From the NCBI GenBank assembly GCA_005281725.1, contig SSBO01000012.1:17836561-17900560 (forward strand): DNA of 64,000 nucleotides, given 5' to 3'. The stretch is from Wuchereria bancrofti (taxonomy: Eukaryota > Nematoda > Chromadorea > Rhabditida > Onchocercidae). The position numbers were made by a program, and so were the translations under genes. Under the pieces are notes generated by a model. That model was not told the DNA's origin. It was given only the letters and a program-made list of their open reading frames with translations, and searched no databases. Numbering within the stretch: position 1 is the first letter of the stretch; the number at the start of each line of letters is the position of its first letter. Below, piece after piece: positions 26,785 through 40,346 of the stretch.

Positions 26785-28495
26785 TTACAAATGACGAAAT
26801 GGGAATAATGAATACTTTAAAATGACAAAACCACCCCACTTTTCTTTAGTATTTTTGAGTCACACTGCAAACCAGAACTTATCTCCTCATGCGTTACTAC
26901 ATCATCTTCAGAAACATTGCGTAGTTCTTAGAAAACCAAAAAAGACACCCAGTTCAATAACTTTACTGACCGAACTTCAGGTCTGATTGAAGCAAACAGT
27001 TCCACGTTCTTTATCACGACTAAAATTGCTGCTTTTTACTGCTTGCCTTCTTTTCAAACATGCTTTTATTCAGTTAACAGAGAATCAGAAAGAATACAGA
27101 ACTTCAAACAATATTAAAATACAAAATATAAGGATAGAAACACATAATAAGATTACCTGGGCGGAAGAATAAAAAAATGTTGTAAGAAGATTAAATGTTG
27201 CCGTAAGAAGTATTTTGAACAGTTTCCTGTGTTAGGCTGACTAAAATAAATAATCTGAATGTGAAAAGATGGTAACAAAGTTCGGAAATATAAACTATTT
27301 TGGAAGGAGAAAACAGCTAATACGTGGCCAGATTTGAACACTACTAGCTAGTAGAGTTGGAAATTATTCACCTATAAATTGCATTCATAAAGGTCCACAG
27401 ATAAATGTTGTAAAATCTGTTAGATATCAAGGGATTAATATCTTTCCTCCTCGTTAGACAAAAGCATTTTCCTTTGTAAGCAAATAAATCATTGGAAAAG
27501 CTGGCGATTTCAGTGAAATTTCCTCTCCAGAAAGGTAGAACAAACACATCTGAGAGAAACAGCTTTTCATTTCAGCTAAATTCTAGTTTATTTTGATAAA
27601 CTGGAAAAGAATGTGATTCCTACATTTCTTTATCTTCTTTGCAGAATCCTCACTTGTACCACTGTTTTTAGATAAATTCAAACCAACACAAACCAACAAC
27701 GAACGGTTCAAAACGACATAAGTATTCAGCATTAAAAATTGTGTAAATTACAAGTGAGCAAATTAAATTCAGTGAGTGAAAGAAAAGCAATCATTTGACT
27801 AGTTGTTTAAGCATCATTTTCACATATAACAAATAGAATATCATAAAAAGGACTAGAAAATGTTAAATTTATTCACCCTATCAAGGTATGGGCATGTTTT
27901 ATGTTCTGGAATTTGTAGATTAAAGACAGATAACATGCAACAAACTCTTATTGAGAGCAAGCCATTTTTCTCATGAGACCTATGCCCTAATAGTGATTTC
28001 AGACTATGAGAAAAGAAAAACAGCACGGAATATAAGAAAACCGGAGAAATAATAAAACAAACAAACAAACATTTTCCAATAAAGAAGAAAGAAACCCGTT
28101 TATTCTCAGAGAGCCATATCGTAAATAGATTATGAAAACATCACAATGCCAAAACTGAGGTGTAATTTGTAGGAATACCTAATCTTATAAATTATCTCAA
28201 GGATGAACGCGAGATAAGAAAATAACTAATTGGACAAAAATAACCATTTGCAATTACATGCTATAAATATTGTGAGAAAATACTTCACTTAACCATTACG
28301 TAGAATATTTGTGCTTAGAGATTTCTGATAAAAATTACCAAAAAGATACGAGGACTCGACTGTAGGAGTTAAATCAAAAATTCGTAACAGAACAGGACCA
28401 TTAAATATATGAAACTAGTTTCAATAGGTGCTAAATTATACATAAAGCAAATAAACAAAAAACGCTTATAACGCTTAAGATGAAGTCATCAAGTT
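26785..28495. other. Intergenic, no gene recognised
   Basis: AT-rich sequence between the truncated importin-5 copy and the 3' end of arrestin. Short open frames on both strands show no coding pattern or family resemblance. Confidence 0.6.
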
Positions 28496-31400
28496 TCACG
28501 TCGAGTCGAAAGGATAATCATTCTGAATAGCTGCTTGGACTCGTAATCGAGCGAAATCTTCAAAAATGATATCTTCATCCTCGACCCTTGGCAAATCAAA
28601 GCTGAAATTAATATTCAAATTACAGCAATACAAAGTGAAGAGAAAAAGCCACATGTCAAGTAAAGCATGTGATAACGGGCGCAGTACTAGTATTATATAA
28701 TATATAGTGTGTGTAGTCGACACAGGAAGAAAAATTTATTCCCAAAAAGTCGAAAGTTGACACTATTGGCACGTTAAATTGAATTAACATATCAAGTTGT
28801 ATAAGATTCGCATTAAGTTCTTCATTGTTTTTTGTCCTTTGCTGTTCCTAAAAAATCATAATACATTTTTTAAATCAGTGACATTTAATATCTAAAAATA
28901 CTGACACAAAACCAAACCACTTTCCAAAAATTCAGAAAAGAGATTTCAATAAAAACAATAACTTACATGTCGTTCTTCTATACTCTCCACAGGCTTCGGA
29001 TGTGTTAATGTGAATGGCAATTCCCCTCCAAGGGGACCACTAATATTTAAACGTACTTTTACTTTATACTGTACAACAATTCCAAGGTTTTCTTTTGTTG
29101 TTTCTGATGATAAACTGCAAAAATTGCTCCGGAGATGCCAACAAATGAAATTTTAAATTTAGGTCTGAGATGAGTGCTATAAAAAACATACCTAAATTTG
29201 AAAATGATATTTTTTACCGCTGCAAAACTGAATTTTGAGAAGACATTCCTTACAAACAGTGAGAGATGAAACATCACTTACGTTGTCGATGAAGCCAAAT
29301 TGGTATCTTCATGTTTCAACTGCCCATCCAGGGCAAGACCACGCTTGTCTTTGTTGTTCGAAAGTAATGGACATAGATTATAAACTTTGGATAATGTTGT
29401 CCTACAGGAAAGCCCTCACTGAAAAAAAGGGGAAAACGTTTTATGAGTAGCGAAGGATAAATAGAACTGCAAACACTAAACGTTATGATATTTGCTTTAA
29501 TAAAAATGCAAAATCGAAGTTTAGTTCGCTTACTGAAATAAAATTTTCCATGTTTTCGTAAATCTCCATACTGACAACAAATTAAATCTAAGAAATGTTA
29601 AAACAAATTTGGAAAGTATTTTACTTTCAAAAATGATTTGTTAAACGATATGCTGCATATAACCAAACAACAACCACGCTTGTCTTATTTTACATTAAGA
29701 AAATAAAGCTACTGATCATAGAAATGATCAGTAGTTATAAAGAGATAAATGAAGATGATGTTTTTTGTTTAAGGTAACGCCAATTAGCATCAAAAATAAC
29801 ACTCATGACAAAAGAAACAAGCTCAACAGCAGCAAAAGCTAACGTTGATTCAACCTTCGCAACTTCACATGTATATGATGCAGTAGTAAAAAGGCATATA
29901 TCGGCAATCTGAGCGATGCAGGCTTTAATTTTTTTCACCGTTTTATTACTGTTGTTCTGGATGTGAATATTTACTGCTATTGACTCACCATGATAATACA
30001 TCTGTAAGATAACTTTCAGAAAACTGCGTAATTAAAATAAGCTAGAGAGATCCGAAAAGGACAAGCATAATCTTTTTGCAAAGGCGTGAATCAAGATTTA
30101 CACCATTTTTTACAAGATTAATGCTCGATGCATTTTATATGCATATAAACGAGCACTGTCCGATAGTCACTTAATAAACATCTCACTAGTCTCCACTAAC
30201 CTACACACCTGTATAAAAGTATAATCTAAACGCTCGAATTATATGGTGAATATCTTATAAAAAATATAAACAACCTCTTTATTCAGTGATGCTTCCAAAT
30301 GCAACGAGCCTGGCTCATCATGAACTCTTTGGTAAGTTCGATAGTTGGCTGGGGACAATTTTTGTATGGTGCATAAGTTAATTTTCGTATAGCTAGACGC
30401 ACACTATTACTGAAAAAAATCGAGTCTTTTTTTTCTAATTTCTTATTTGCTATTTTATTAATATACGTTAACTAACACTGAAAACATCATGAAATTGCTT
30501 TTTTTAATTTAAAATAAAACTTAAAAAGGAAAAAATCTCGGTCACAACTTTCGCACTTGTTATTTTTGTTGCCCAATTATTTAGGAAAACCGCTACTTTA
30601 AAACCTTACTGCTTCTTTGGCTCATCGATACTGCTACCCTCAAGAGATTCTACAGTTGTTTTCAACTCAAAATCAACTCCGCATGGCTTCCCTGTATCAC
30701 CCTGAGCAGGCTAAAAACATTATTTATATATTGCAATCATAAGATTTATCGTTGAAAATATGAAAAATTTGCAAACGCAAAAGCAACTTATAAAGTAGAC
30801 TTGCAAAGTCTACTTTATAAAAATGCAAATATAAAGATCTTCTATGTGAAATTTGACAGACCAACATATTTCTTAAGAAATATACAATATTTCTTAAAAC
30901 TCTGATAAATTACGAAATTAAGAAAGGAGTAACCTGCACTAAGGAACCTGCAAAGTAACACTTGATGCTGAATGCGTCCGAATCTGAAACCAAAATGGAT
31001 ACGCATTGGTCCCTAACTTCTTTTTTAACCTCTCTTGCAGTCGCGTCAGTGGTCGAAGATGTAAAGTGTCCACTGGATATACCTTAAAAATACAGCAGAA
31101 ATCAAAAATCATACTTTAATCACCGCTTCAACTTTTTCTATTATAACAGTTAAAGGAAGAAATTCAATTGTCATAATATACACATAACAATATTAAAGTT
31201 TAGAATCAGAAAAAAACATGGAAGAGAAGCCAAAATAAATAAACTAAATGAGCTTCTGAAAGCAGTATTCATGGAAAAACGAGTGTAACCTGAAAAGTCT
31301 GTGAGATCAAATCCTTTCTGAATGTTAAACCTAACACATCCAAATCTTCGCGACCATAACGAAATGCTTCCAGAAGGTGGGCAGTAATCTTCCTATTTTC

Positions 31401-32358
31401 TTTGATATAATTTTCATCGATTAAAACCATACCATCTATAAAATTAATAAAAAATTACCATCATAATTGGAACTTAACAACGCTGTAAATAAGAATGAAT
31501 AAATATAAGCTGAAGAGTATTCAGTGCTCCATGGCTTAAAGTAATGGTTTAATAGACATTTTATATGACTGAGAACAGCATATATTAAAAAAACAAAACA
31601 AACCTATCAAATCAACGAAATTCCCATGATCGATGAAATCCCTCTTGCCCAAATAAGTTGTAATCTGAAGCATTTAAGAGACCCCAATTTTTTAATTATC
31701 AATAATTTATATTACCATTTAGTAAAGAATAGTAGTCTGAGAACATGAAGTTTGCTATTTTTCTATCTCAACATATAATATATGGGCATTTTGGAGGAAT
31801 AATGAAATCATACTAGTTCAGTACTATTATTTCGATCTTGTACAGTTCATTTCATTATTCCAGCGGAAGTTTTTACTGATACATTAGTCACTGAAAGCTA
31901 TAAAATAAAACATGAGCAAGGACAGACAAGATAGCCGAAGTATACTAGAGTGGAACTTTTCTGTCTACCACAATACGTAAGACATGGGAGAGGGAACTAA
32001 AGAAGCAAAACCATGAAAATAAATAAGCCAAAGCTAAAAGTAAAAACTGTAACAAATTTATGGTTTAGCAATAAGTAACGACCAAAATCATTGCTAACTT
32101 AATCTTACTGAAAAACTTTTTAAACAGAACAAACCTTGCCATTTGGGCTTGTCTTTTTGAAAACCCTGAAAATAAGTCGTTTACTTTGTCTAACTACTCT
32201 ACTATAAATTGAACTCTGGCTTCAGCAAATGACTATTTTCAGTATTACATAACTAGCCCAAATAAATCACTGAGAGCGATATCCGAAAAACGATGTCAGA
32301 AATCAGATACAGTTCGGTCTGCAGAAATTAACCTTGTTCCAGCCCTTCTTTCGTCCAT
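28496..32358 (-). CDS. arr-1: Beta-arrestin (ARR-1-like), 12 exons, with an apparent 1-base deletion in exon 7
   Basis: Arrestins bind phosphorylated GPCRs, stop G-protein coupling and link receptors to clathrin endocytosis. Exons 5' to 3': 32333-32358, 32135-32165, 31604-31664, 31290-31435, 30948-31082, 30610-30710, 30275-30409, 29844-30001, 29282-29401, 28967-29114, 28789-28847, 28496-28601; about 408 aa once the lesion is allowed for. Landmarks: start [111 protein letters not shown], and the C-terminal NLIQLD clathrin-box-like and [10 protein letters not shown]2-binding motifs. Exon 7 changes frame near 30312: the front half reads [13 protein letters not shown]...EFMMS, the back half [11 protein letters not shown]. 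One extra base restores both the family motif and the phase into exon 8. This may be a sequence error in a short C run or a real mutation. Confidence 0.93.
30788..30820. repeat. Perfect short-loop hairpin, 15-bp arms, 3-base loop
   Basis: Arms 30788-30802 and 30806-30820 are exact reverse complements around GCA, in the arrestin intron between exons 5 and 6. A second such hairpin with 11-bp arms lies about 60 bases further on, around the bases TTAAGAAATAT. Confidence 0.9.
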
Positions 32359-33932
32359 TTCGACAACAGAGTAAACGATTCACAATTCAAAACCAAATAA
32401 ATTGAACGAATTTTGAACCTTCAATGCTATAATAAATTCACTGCATTAAAAAAAATGATTCATCCAAATGTACAGACGAACGTCAAACAATAAACATGGA
32501 ATTTGTTGAAGTAGTTTATTGTACTGAAAGTAATCAGGCATCGCAAAGCAATTCAATTCCAAGAATCGAACCGATAAGTTCCAAAATCTATGAAATCTTT
32601 AAAGTACAATGAAATACTTCAGCAAATTATTCCATCAGAAGTTAGTACATTAATCATCGAACGTAATTTAAAAATAAAGTGGACACCATTCACTTTCTCG
32701 ATGTGCCATAAAACAAACAACTCGAATATTTATCCAACTATTATTATCAATAAGATTTAACTGGACGCAGTGTTTCACTTCTATCGATCAGTATGGGTGG
32801 ACTTAAAAAGTGAAGAAGTGCAGTTTCAACAATTTATCTTTCTTAAACAGTGAATCTAAAAGAAGAATGGGAAAAAACAAGAAATTATGTAAACATACTT
32901 TTCTACCCACTTTTATCTATGAAATTCTTAATGTACAACGAAACTGGACAACCCATGACCCCAACAAACCCTCCTAAGTCACCTAGCAATATTCAATTAA
33001 CTGGCAACTTGAACATTGACCTCCTCTCCAAGTTGCTGGATATATACTACCTCTTATTAGATCTTCAGAGTGCTGCACACATTTTGTCCTCTACGTCAGA
33101 TTCATTTCGATACTGTCCTGAAAAGTAATCCTTTGTCAGTTTTCTCAACCTCTGATCAGTGCTTCGTTCATTCGTAGCAGTTAGATGGATTCTTCTGGAA
33201 AATAGCAAAAATCTGCGACTAAAGTGAACAGAATCAAAATCTATTCCTTTTAATTAGTTTCAGTTTCGTTTGGATTTGTTAATTGAGAACTAGTGAAACG
33301 CTGTGATCATCTATCCCTTCCGAAATGGATGAACAATAGTGCAAGTTAACTCCTCTGTCGCGCCAGGAAATATTGAAATCTTTCTGTAGTTGAAACATTT
33401 CAGCATCATCTATGAAACTTACAGCCAAGCAACAAAATCGATTAAGCTTCAGGAAAAAGAAAAAAGTTATTATTCGGAAAAATGAATCTTTTCATTAAGA
33501 AGCTAATAATGTCGGTAATAGAAAGAATGAAAACGAAGAAAGAGGTTTTCGTTTTATATGTTTCACTACTAAACTATAAAATAAGCAGCAAAGAAACAAC
33601 CAGCAATTAGATTTTCATCTGAAAAGTTATCAATTAGTGCTGAAATAGTATCACAACGTATTTATCACATGTTTATCAGGCTAAAATTTTAGCAAAACAT
33701 GATATCATTCAAAGAAATAAATGCACACTACATATTACTCAAATTCTTAAAATTCTATATTTTAAGCTGCTCTGAACAAATTAAAGTCATTACTTTCATT
33801 GTTATTATTACTATTGCTGTTATCATTAGCAATCACTTATATCACCCTTGCTGTTGCTTTACCACTTTGTTATTATATTATTATTATCATTATTTATCAT
33901 TATTATTGTTACATTACTTATTATTATTACTA

Positions 33933-33995
<63 letters not shown>

Positions 33996-36143
33996 AGTTG
34001 GTCGGCGCGAATTTCCATTTTCGATTATTTATGTCAATTAANAAGATATTCTGTACAAAAAAAAAAATCATATTTATGCTTAATTAATCAGAACTTAGTA
34101 GTTTTATTTTGAATAAAGCAATGAAAACCTTAACGAGGAGGTTAGTGGCAGAGCGCGGAAAGCAGAAATAATCAGTCTTTTTTCTACCGAGGAGGTGGTA
34201 ATGTGTTGAATTTCACGGACATCAGAAAAGTTAAAGAGAAAAAAAAATGGAAAATGAAGGGTCGAAGGCGCAAATTCATTGAGCAACATTCCTTATTCAG
34301 TTATTTCTTAATGTATATTTTATCTTTATCAATCGAAATATTAAATGAAAATTGACTGAATTCATTTTAATTATATCACAAATATGACATTCCTTATAAC
34401 AGTGTATTTAAATATTTCGACTCAATAACATCTTAACAAATAGGAAAGTGTTCTAATTCCTTCGTTAGAAGAATTGAAAAATGTATTCTTAGTGCGTTTT
34501 AGTAAAGGAAACGTGAAACATGCTTTCACTAAAATTGCAAATCGATTAAATCTCAGAAAACATTCCTTGAAATTTGAAATGTGGTTTTCTTTTTCCATAT
34601 TATGAGAATGCGATGATTACCGGTTGCATAAAATCTGAGAAATTAAGGAAAACATGTGAAGAATAATAATAAGAAAGGAAGATGGGAAAGACGAATTAGA
34701 ATTTGACATATTATGGGATCGATGATTTGTATTGCCAATAAAAAATGACATCCATTTGGATTTCCGGTAATCCAGCGTAGATTGTAAAAGTACTCAATCA
34801 ACACTGCTGACCATCAAATTAGTAAGAGAATTTCCGGCACAGCTATCGAATCGTTCAACTTAATCCATCGCTGGCTATATTCTCAGTAGTCCAGAATAAA
34901 GCAATGTTTTCTGTTTACTCCAATTCTCTAATTGAAAAATTTTTGTCCAACGTCATAAAGATCATCGTCATATTTGATACGTATATTTGATATGTATTCA
35001 CCATCACTACGAATATAATCTAAATCGTTACGAAAAAATTACGCCATCGTTACTTTCTTTTCCTTCTACCATCTTACTCTTGAATCCAGCGGGAGCTGAC
35101 ACTAGGTTTATCTGATGATTCAATCAGAATGCCACATGCTCACCTGCTTCCTGGATAATCTTGGATTTCAAAAAATTTCCAGGAATTTCGAGGTGAAGTG
35201 AGTTATTGAGCAACCAAAAATATGGGTACATCTCTAAATTATAAGGCTAGAAAAGAAATTATCAAAAAATTAAGAACTATAGGACAGCATCTTTTAAAAC
35301 CAAACGAAAGCAATGCGTTTATGCGTTTATTTAGAACTGGATTCTTCGTTCATTTTTAGAAATTTTGTTTGATAATGTTAAGTAATGGAAAACTGAGATA
35401 CCTCTCGAATTTAAAAAAGTAGAGTCCAAGATGGAGATTTGAATTTTGATGTAACATTATGGAAAAAAGAGTACGCTAAAAGCAATCAGGATATATCTAA
35501 CCTTCCACTTCCGTTTCCTCGACTTTCTTCCCATGACGGACCATACGAAGAGACAGAATGTTATCCTGATGAATACGCAAACTAGAAGAAAGGAGAGCAA
35601 ATTGAAAGCAATTCTACATCTCGATTGTTTCAAGGACGAATATACACATACTTCCAAATACCAATAAGAATTCAATTATCTCTACATTAAAACCATTCCG
35701 ATCGAATGATCAAGACATTACAGAAATATTTATGACAATCTCTTTTAAGGAGTAAAACCGATCTGTATTATTGCGTTTAAAAGTAATAAAGGTTTCCAGG
35801 ATTGCTTCTTAACAATGCTTGAGCATCATAACAATCACTTTTTTGCAATGGGATCAAACACTCTTTTGCTAGCAAATATTTACTGCTTTCGGTCATCGTA
35901 TTCATCCTTTAACTTCGGGGCACTTCACTTTCGTTAGGATTCGAAAAACTAAAGCAAAGAGAGAAGAGTGGCAGTTGGAGATATCACAAGGATGTTCTAT
36001 CGGTACAATGAAAAGCTCCCATCTAATGAAGTGGAATTTCTCCCTCCCTGATGCCATTCAATACCATACGAACCGTTGTGTCCTGTATAAGATAAAAATT
36101 GAAAATGGACGAAATTATACTTTCAAAAATGAATAACATTCAG
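32359..36143. other. Gene-poor region upstream of arrestin
   Basis: It should contain the arrestin promoter (minus-strand transcription starts just right of 32358), but no motif stands out. An open frame at 32850-33128 has no ATG at its start and no recognisable family. A 50-codon frame ending at about 35580 (containing LWKKEYAKSNQD and DGPYEETECYPDEYAN) has a coding-like look but no splice context I can support. Confidence 0.5.
33840..34003. repeat. ATT/TTA microsatellite
   Basis: Long, nearly pure ATT repeats with interspersed variants. An N follows at 34042, so the tract probably disturbed sequencing or assembly here. Confidence 0.92.
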
Positions 36144-36337
36144 TGCGTCTAAGATGTCAAAAATATCTTCATCTTATTTCCGTCCTGAGACATTCGTTAG
36201 GAGACAGAGATCCACCAATGTCAACTGATGTTACTAAACTGAACACTCAATTCAAACATGAAATCATACCACTTTCTATGTTTGCAGAGAAAGAGACTGG
36301 AGTGCTCGCTCGCTTAATGTGCGACAGCGCTGCTTAA
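36144..36337 (+). other. Candidate terminal exon of an unrecognised gene
   Basis: After an acceptor-like AACATTCAG at 36143 the frame stays open for about 64 codons to a TAA, with visibly higher GC than the flanks. It reads RLRCQKYLHLISVLRHS at the start and ETGVLARLMCDSAA at the end. I could not find a matching upstream exon or name a family. It ends about 470 bases before block A'. Confidence 0.3.
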
Positions 36338-36802
36338 ACCAAAAAGTTTTTCAAACTCAATTTTCATCTTCTAAATCAGCAAACTCAACGCTCTAAGCAT
36401 TATACGAGATATAAAGAAGTGCAAGATTTGCATGTTACACAAATACACGACTGAAACGAATAATTTTAGATGAATTTTGATAATTCCCTTTGTCATTTGT
36501 GCCTTCTCTTTACACCGAACGAAGCAGTCTCGTGACTCAAATTTCATTTCTTTCTTGCGCTTTGGGACTAGTCGATTTAAACTTGATGTAAATTTAAGGG
36601 AGCACCACAACGAGTGTTAAAAAAAACCAAACATTACATCCGTCCAATTTTTAACTGCATGATTCAAGAACACAATTTTAAAATTAATTATTTGACGAGA
36701 CAAAAAATGTAACCCTATTTTTCACAATTTCACGACATTTGATCACAAATAATGAAGCTAATAACGACAATAAGTAGGACAAAAATAAGTCTGTGACGAA
36801 AT

Positions 36803-39800
36803 TCCAAGCTCAAACACGAATAAAATTGCTGCCATTCCCTGCGTACATGAAATCATCACTAAACTCGTTTATTTCTCACTGTTTCACTCTTAGAGAAACG
36901 ATACGAACCTAACAGCTATGCAGCAACTGAAAACTACACTAAAACTGCTTTCCAAATACAACTTCTGGCTCTAAACCCTTCCATTTGACATAAGCTACAG
37001 TTTTTTTGGTGATAATTGATGTCTTGCAGTTTCAACACTTATTTCGAGATGTCTAATAAATGCAGGAAGATGAGACAGATGTCTATTGAAGAACGGAAAA
37101 TTTGGAGTACAAAACAAACCAGTGCATGCATTATAAGCATTCCATACTGTGTTTATAGGAAATGACCGATGAAATGAGTGAGTGGAATGGAAGAAGGGAA
37201 TGTGCCACAAATACAAATGAAATTTCCGATAAGATTAAAGAAATTGAAATCTGAAGATAAACCACCACTGAGTGACACCATCTGCAAAGATGATGTACGA
37301 GGCCCTTCAAATTTGCAGAAGCAACGGTTGTAGATTTCACGATTCTGTCATACAGTTTTCGCGGTAAATACCATGTTGACTTCATCCGCATAATTCCGTC
37401 CCTAAGAAAGCAAATTTTAAAAAGAGAAATATTTAAAAATTCCTCAATTCATTTCGACAAGATGAATTTTGTATTACACTGGTTTAGCAATTTCTTGGTA
37501 ATAAAGTAGCAATATATTAAAAATTCATGAAATGTATAACATAAAGCGTCTCAGAGATGTTAAGATCAATCCATCAAATAAACATGTATAAAGCTGCTTC
37601 AAAAGTACTCATTCATCACAACACAAAAAATTCTAGTCTTGTCTAAAAATTGGAATTGTGCATGATCTCTAACAACCAGGAAGTAAAAGATTTTCCTATA
37701 AATGAGAATTACACATTTTAAACTCTCGTATTTATTATATTTTTTCATAACAGTCCACATTCACATTTTTACTTACTGTAGCTCAGAATCTTTTTAATGA
37801 CAATTTGAAGTGGACAATCTTTCATGGAAGTTAATAAGCGTTTTTTTTCGGCAGTGTAACATCTGAAATTGTTCATAGGCATCCTAAGCGCGACAAAACG
37901 ATGACATATAAGAAACAATGCAGTTGTTTTAGATCGTATCAGAATTTATTGAACAATACTGAGAAATAAACGAAGGGAAAGCAGTTGTTTTAGATGCTTT
38001 CTCAACTAACGACAAAGCTAAAGATCAACGATGACAAACTATCAGGACAGATGTGAAAGAAGTAAGGGAAGGTCAGGGAATATTGAAAGACGTAGCTCCG
38101 CAGCCATATATTTTTTCCTCCAAAATCAACTAGCGAAATTATTCTAATCACTGAAAAATATGGAAAATAACTAAATTAGAGAGACTGGAAACAATCATCA
38201 AGGTTAGATTATTCTAAGGTTTTTGTTGGAATGTTGCATTCTCTCAAATGTTTTAATATCAATTACGATTACTGGCAAGTTAAATGAATCTTATGCAGTC
38301 GTAGCTAAAAGCTTTATTACATTTTCATTATGGGACAAAAAGTGTTGAAAGAAGTCACCAGTGTCGATCCCCAAGGTAATTTACGAAACATACTGAACAG
38401 AGCTAATGCTCACATCCAAAATGACAAAATTACTTGAACAAGTGAGAAAAAGCGACAAAAGAAATGACAAGCAAATTAATTTCATTGACTTTTTTTTCCA
38501 AAGCACACAAAGACAATAAGGACGAAAAGAAAAGAAAGAATTTAACCTTTCACATTGCGAGGAATACTACCACAAGTGACCAAATGTGAATGGAAATCTG
38601 CAACATATCTACTCATTTATCAAGATAGAAATCGCTATTTTTTGCAATTTGTTTCGACAGAAGACTACATTTTTATACTTTTTCTTGGACATACATATAT
38701 AAAGAAACAAACAAAAGAAATATGGTAAATTATGCTGATTAAGGTAAACGAATATAGTGAATTAATTAGTCAGCAGAGAAGCGCTTAAGCAAATTAATGA
38801 AGTAAATAGGTAAGTGCATGGGAAAAAAAAAGAAAAGGAAATAATGTAGATTTTCTAGTTGGCAAATGACCGAATAAAGTATGCAGCCATTCCTTTCATA
38901 TTCATCTGACACTTAACTCTTCCACAAATCAGCCTAGACATAAAGTATTACAGAGTACTGCTTTTAGAATAATATAGGTTTTTCAGGCACATTACTCTTA
39001 TTCATGGCCGTTTCACTCTCATACCTAATGCTACACACGGAGTTGTTTCTTGATTTATACACATATGGAAAAGGGTAATGTGTAGCGCTCTTCTATGCTT
39101 TTTTATTATACGGATAGAATGCAAATGTGTTGTCACATTGCTCGCGGTTGAATCTTTCCGATAAAAATTGTTGCAGTCGATTAGATACTAAATGAAGCAA
39201 AAATGAGTTCATTGGATTGCCCAACCTATTAATTGTTTTAGGCAAATGGGGTCATCTTGAAAGAATGATGACAAGATAGCAATTAACTGATTAACTGATA
39301 ACTTGTGAATACTGGAAGCAACAATTACAAGTGGAGAGAAAAATTGAATATAATCTGACTTGAAAGATGAAATATAGTCTAAATATAATGAATATAATTT
39401 GACTGAAATGGAAACAAAAGAATGAATAATAGCTTTCTTTCCTTGATTGACTCTTTGACCACGGAATGGATATCTCAGTCAGTTTGGACACAAACCATTT
39501 GTTCCCTTTACCTTAAAGCAACAACAACCATGTGCAAAAGCAGCCACAAGTTATTGATTAGTACAAACTGTCTTGAAACTTAAAATACTTGAGTGTTATC
39601 CAACTTTTCAAATTGCTTTCCCTCATATATTATATTTTTGCCATCTTAAAGTTATTTTTTCTCAAAAGCATCAACCTGACTGAAATTTCCGCAGGACTTC
39701 CGTTTTCATTCCTCACACCGTTGCAAACGACGGCGGCCCGCTTAGTTCAGCATTGATGATGGGTGTCGCCGAATTGACGCGTTGGTTTTTCATTCTTTCC

Positions 39801-40345
39801 TTCCTTTTGTTGTCTCATTCTATTCATTCACTGGTAATGTTAGCTGTTTTATTTTTCAGATTAACTGATTCATCAGCAGGTGACAGTATTGTGTCTGTAA
39901 ACTTCCTTCGTATGGGAAAAAAGTCTGATGTGTGATTAGCTGAAAGCAAATGCAGAAGACAGGAAGCATCAGTGAACAAAGATGTTATCGTTGGATCATC
40001 TACGTTTACTGCTTATCAAAGAATTTACTGTTCTTTGGCGAAGTAAGATATGGAGCGTTGTTGAAATAGCCATTCCTCTGGTCATCTCCGTGCCTCTCAT
40101 CACTCTTGTCCTGCAGGTTATTCATCTTTTACAGTTTCTTTTAATTTCCATTAATAATGTTTTGGAAAAATTCTTGAAATACTGATAATGGAAAATCGTT
40201 CAAAAGGATTTTAAAAGTGGAGTGAAAAGATCAGGTAAATATAAATAAACAAATAGATAAATCGAAAAGAATAGATCTCTAAGATTTCGAGATTTCCTTT
40301 AGCATATACCATAGTGATACATATGCGTTTGCTTTATATTAGGAC
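36803..40345. repeat. Block A': near-identical copy of bases 1-3543
   Basis: Ungapped copy at offset 36802. At the five positions where it differs from block A it matches the diverged unit B sequence lying just after the N at 40346. It is cut by that N in intron 1 of the ABC gene. Either this is a true extra copy, or it is the real left flank of unit A and contig A was placed in the wrong order. Confidence 0.95.
39982..40116 (+). CDS. ABC transporter exon 1, second identical copy (isolated)
   Basis: Same 45 codons as 3180-3314: an N-terminal cytoplasmic stretch and first membrane segment, followed by the same GT donor. No exon 2 follows before the N at 40346, and the sequence after the N restarts upstream of exon 1 of copy B. 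On its own this is not a gene. Confidence 0.85.
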
Positions 40346-40346
40346 N
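40346..40346. other. Single N joining block A' to unit B
   Basis: Left of the N is ABC intron 1. Right of it the sequence jumps back about 1.1 kb to the homologue of 39217. A contig join is the simplest reading. Confidence 0.85.

Noticed and set aside
29235..29450. Plus-strand open frame over arrestin exon 9.
   Set aside because: It is the antisense shadow of a well-supported arrestin exon.
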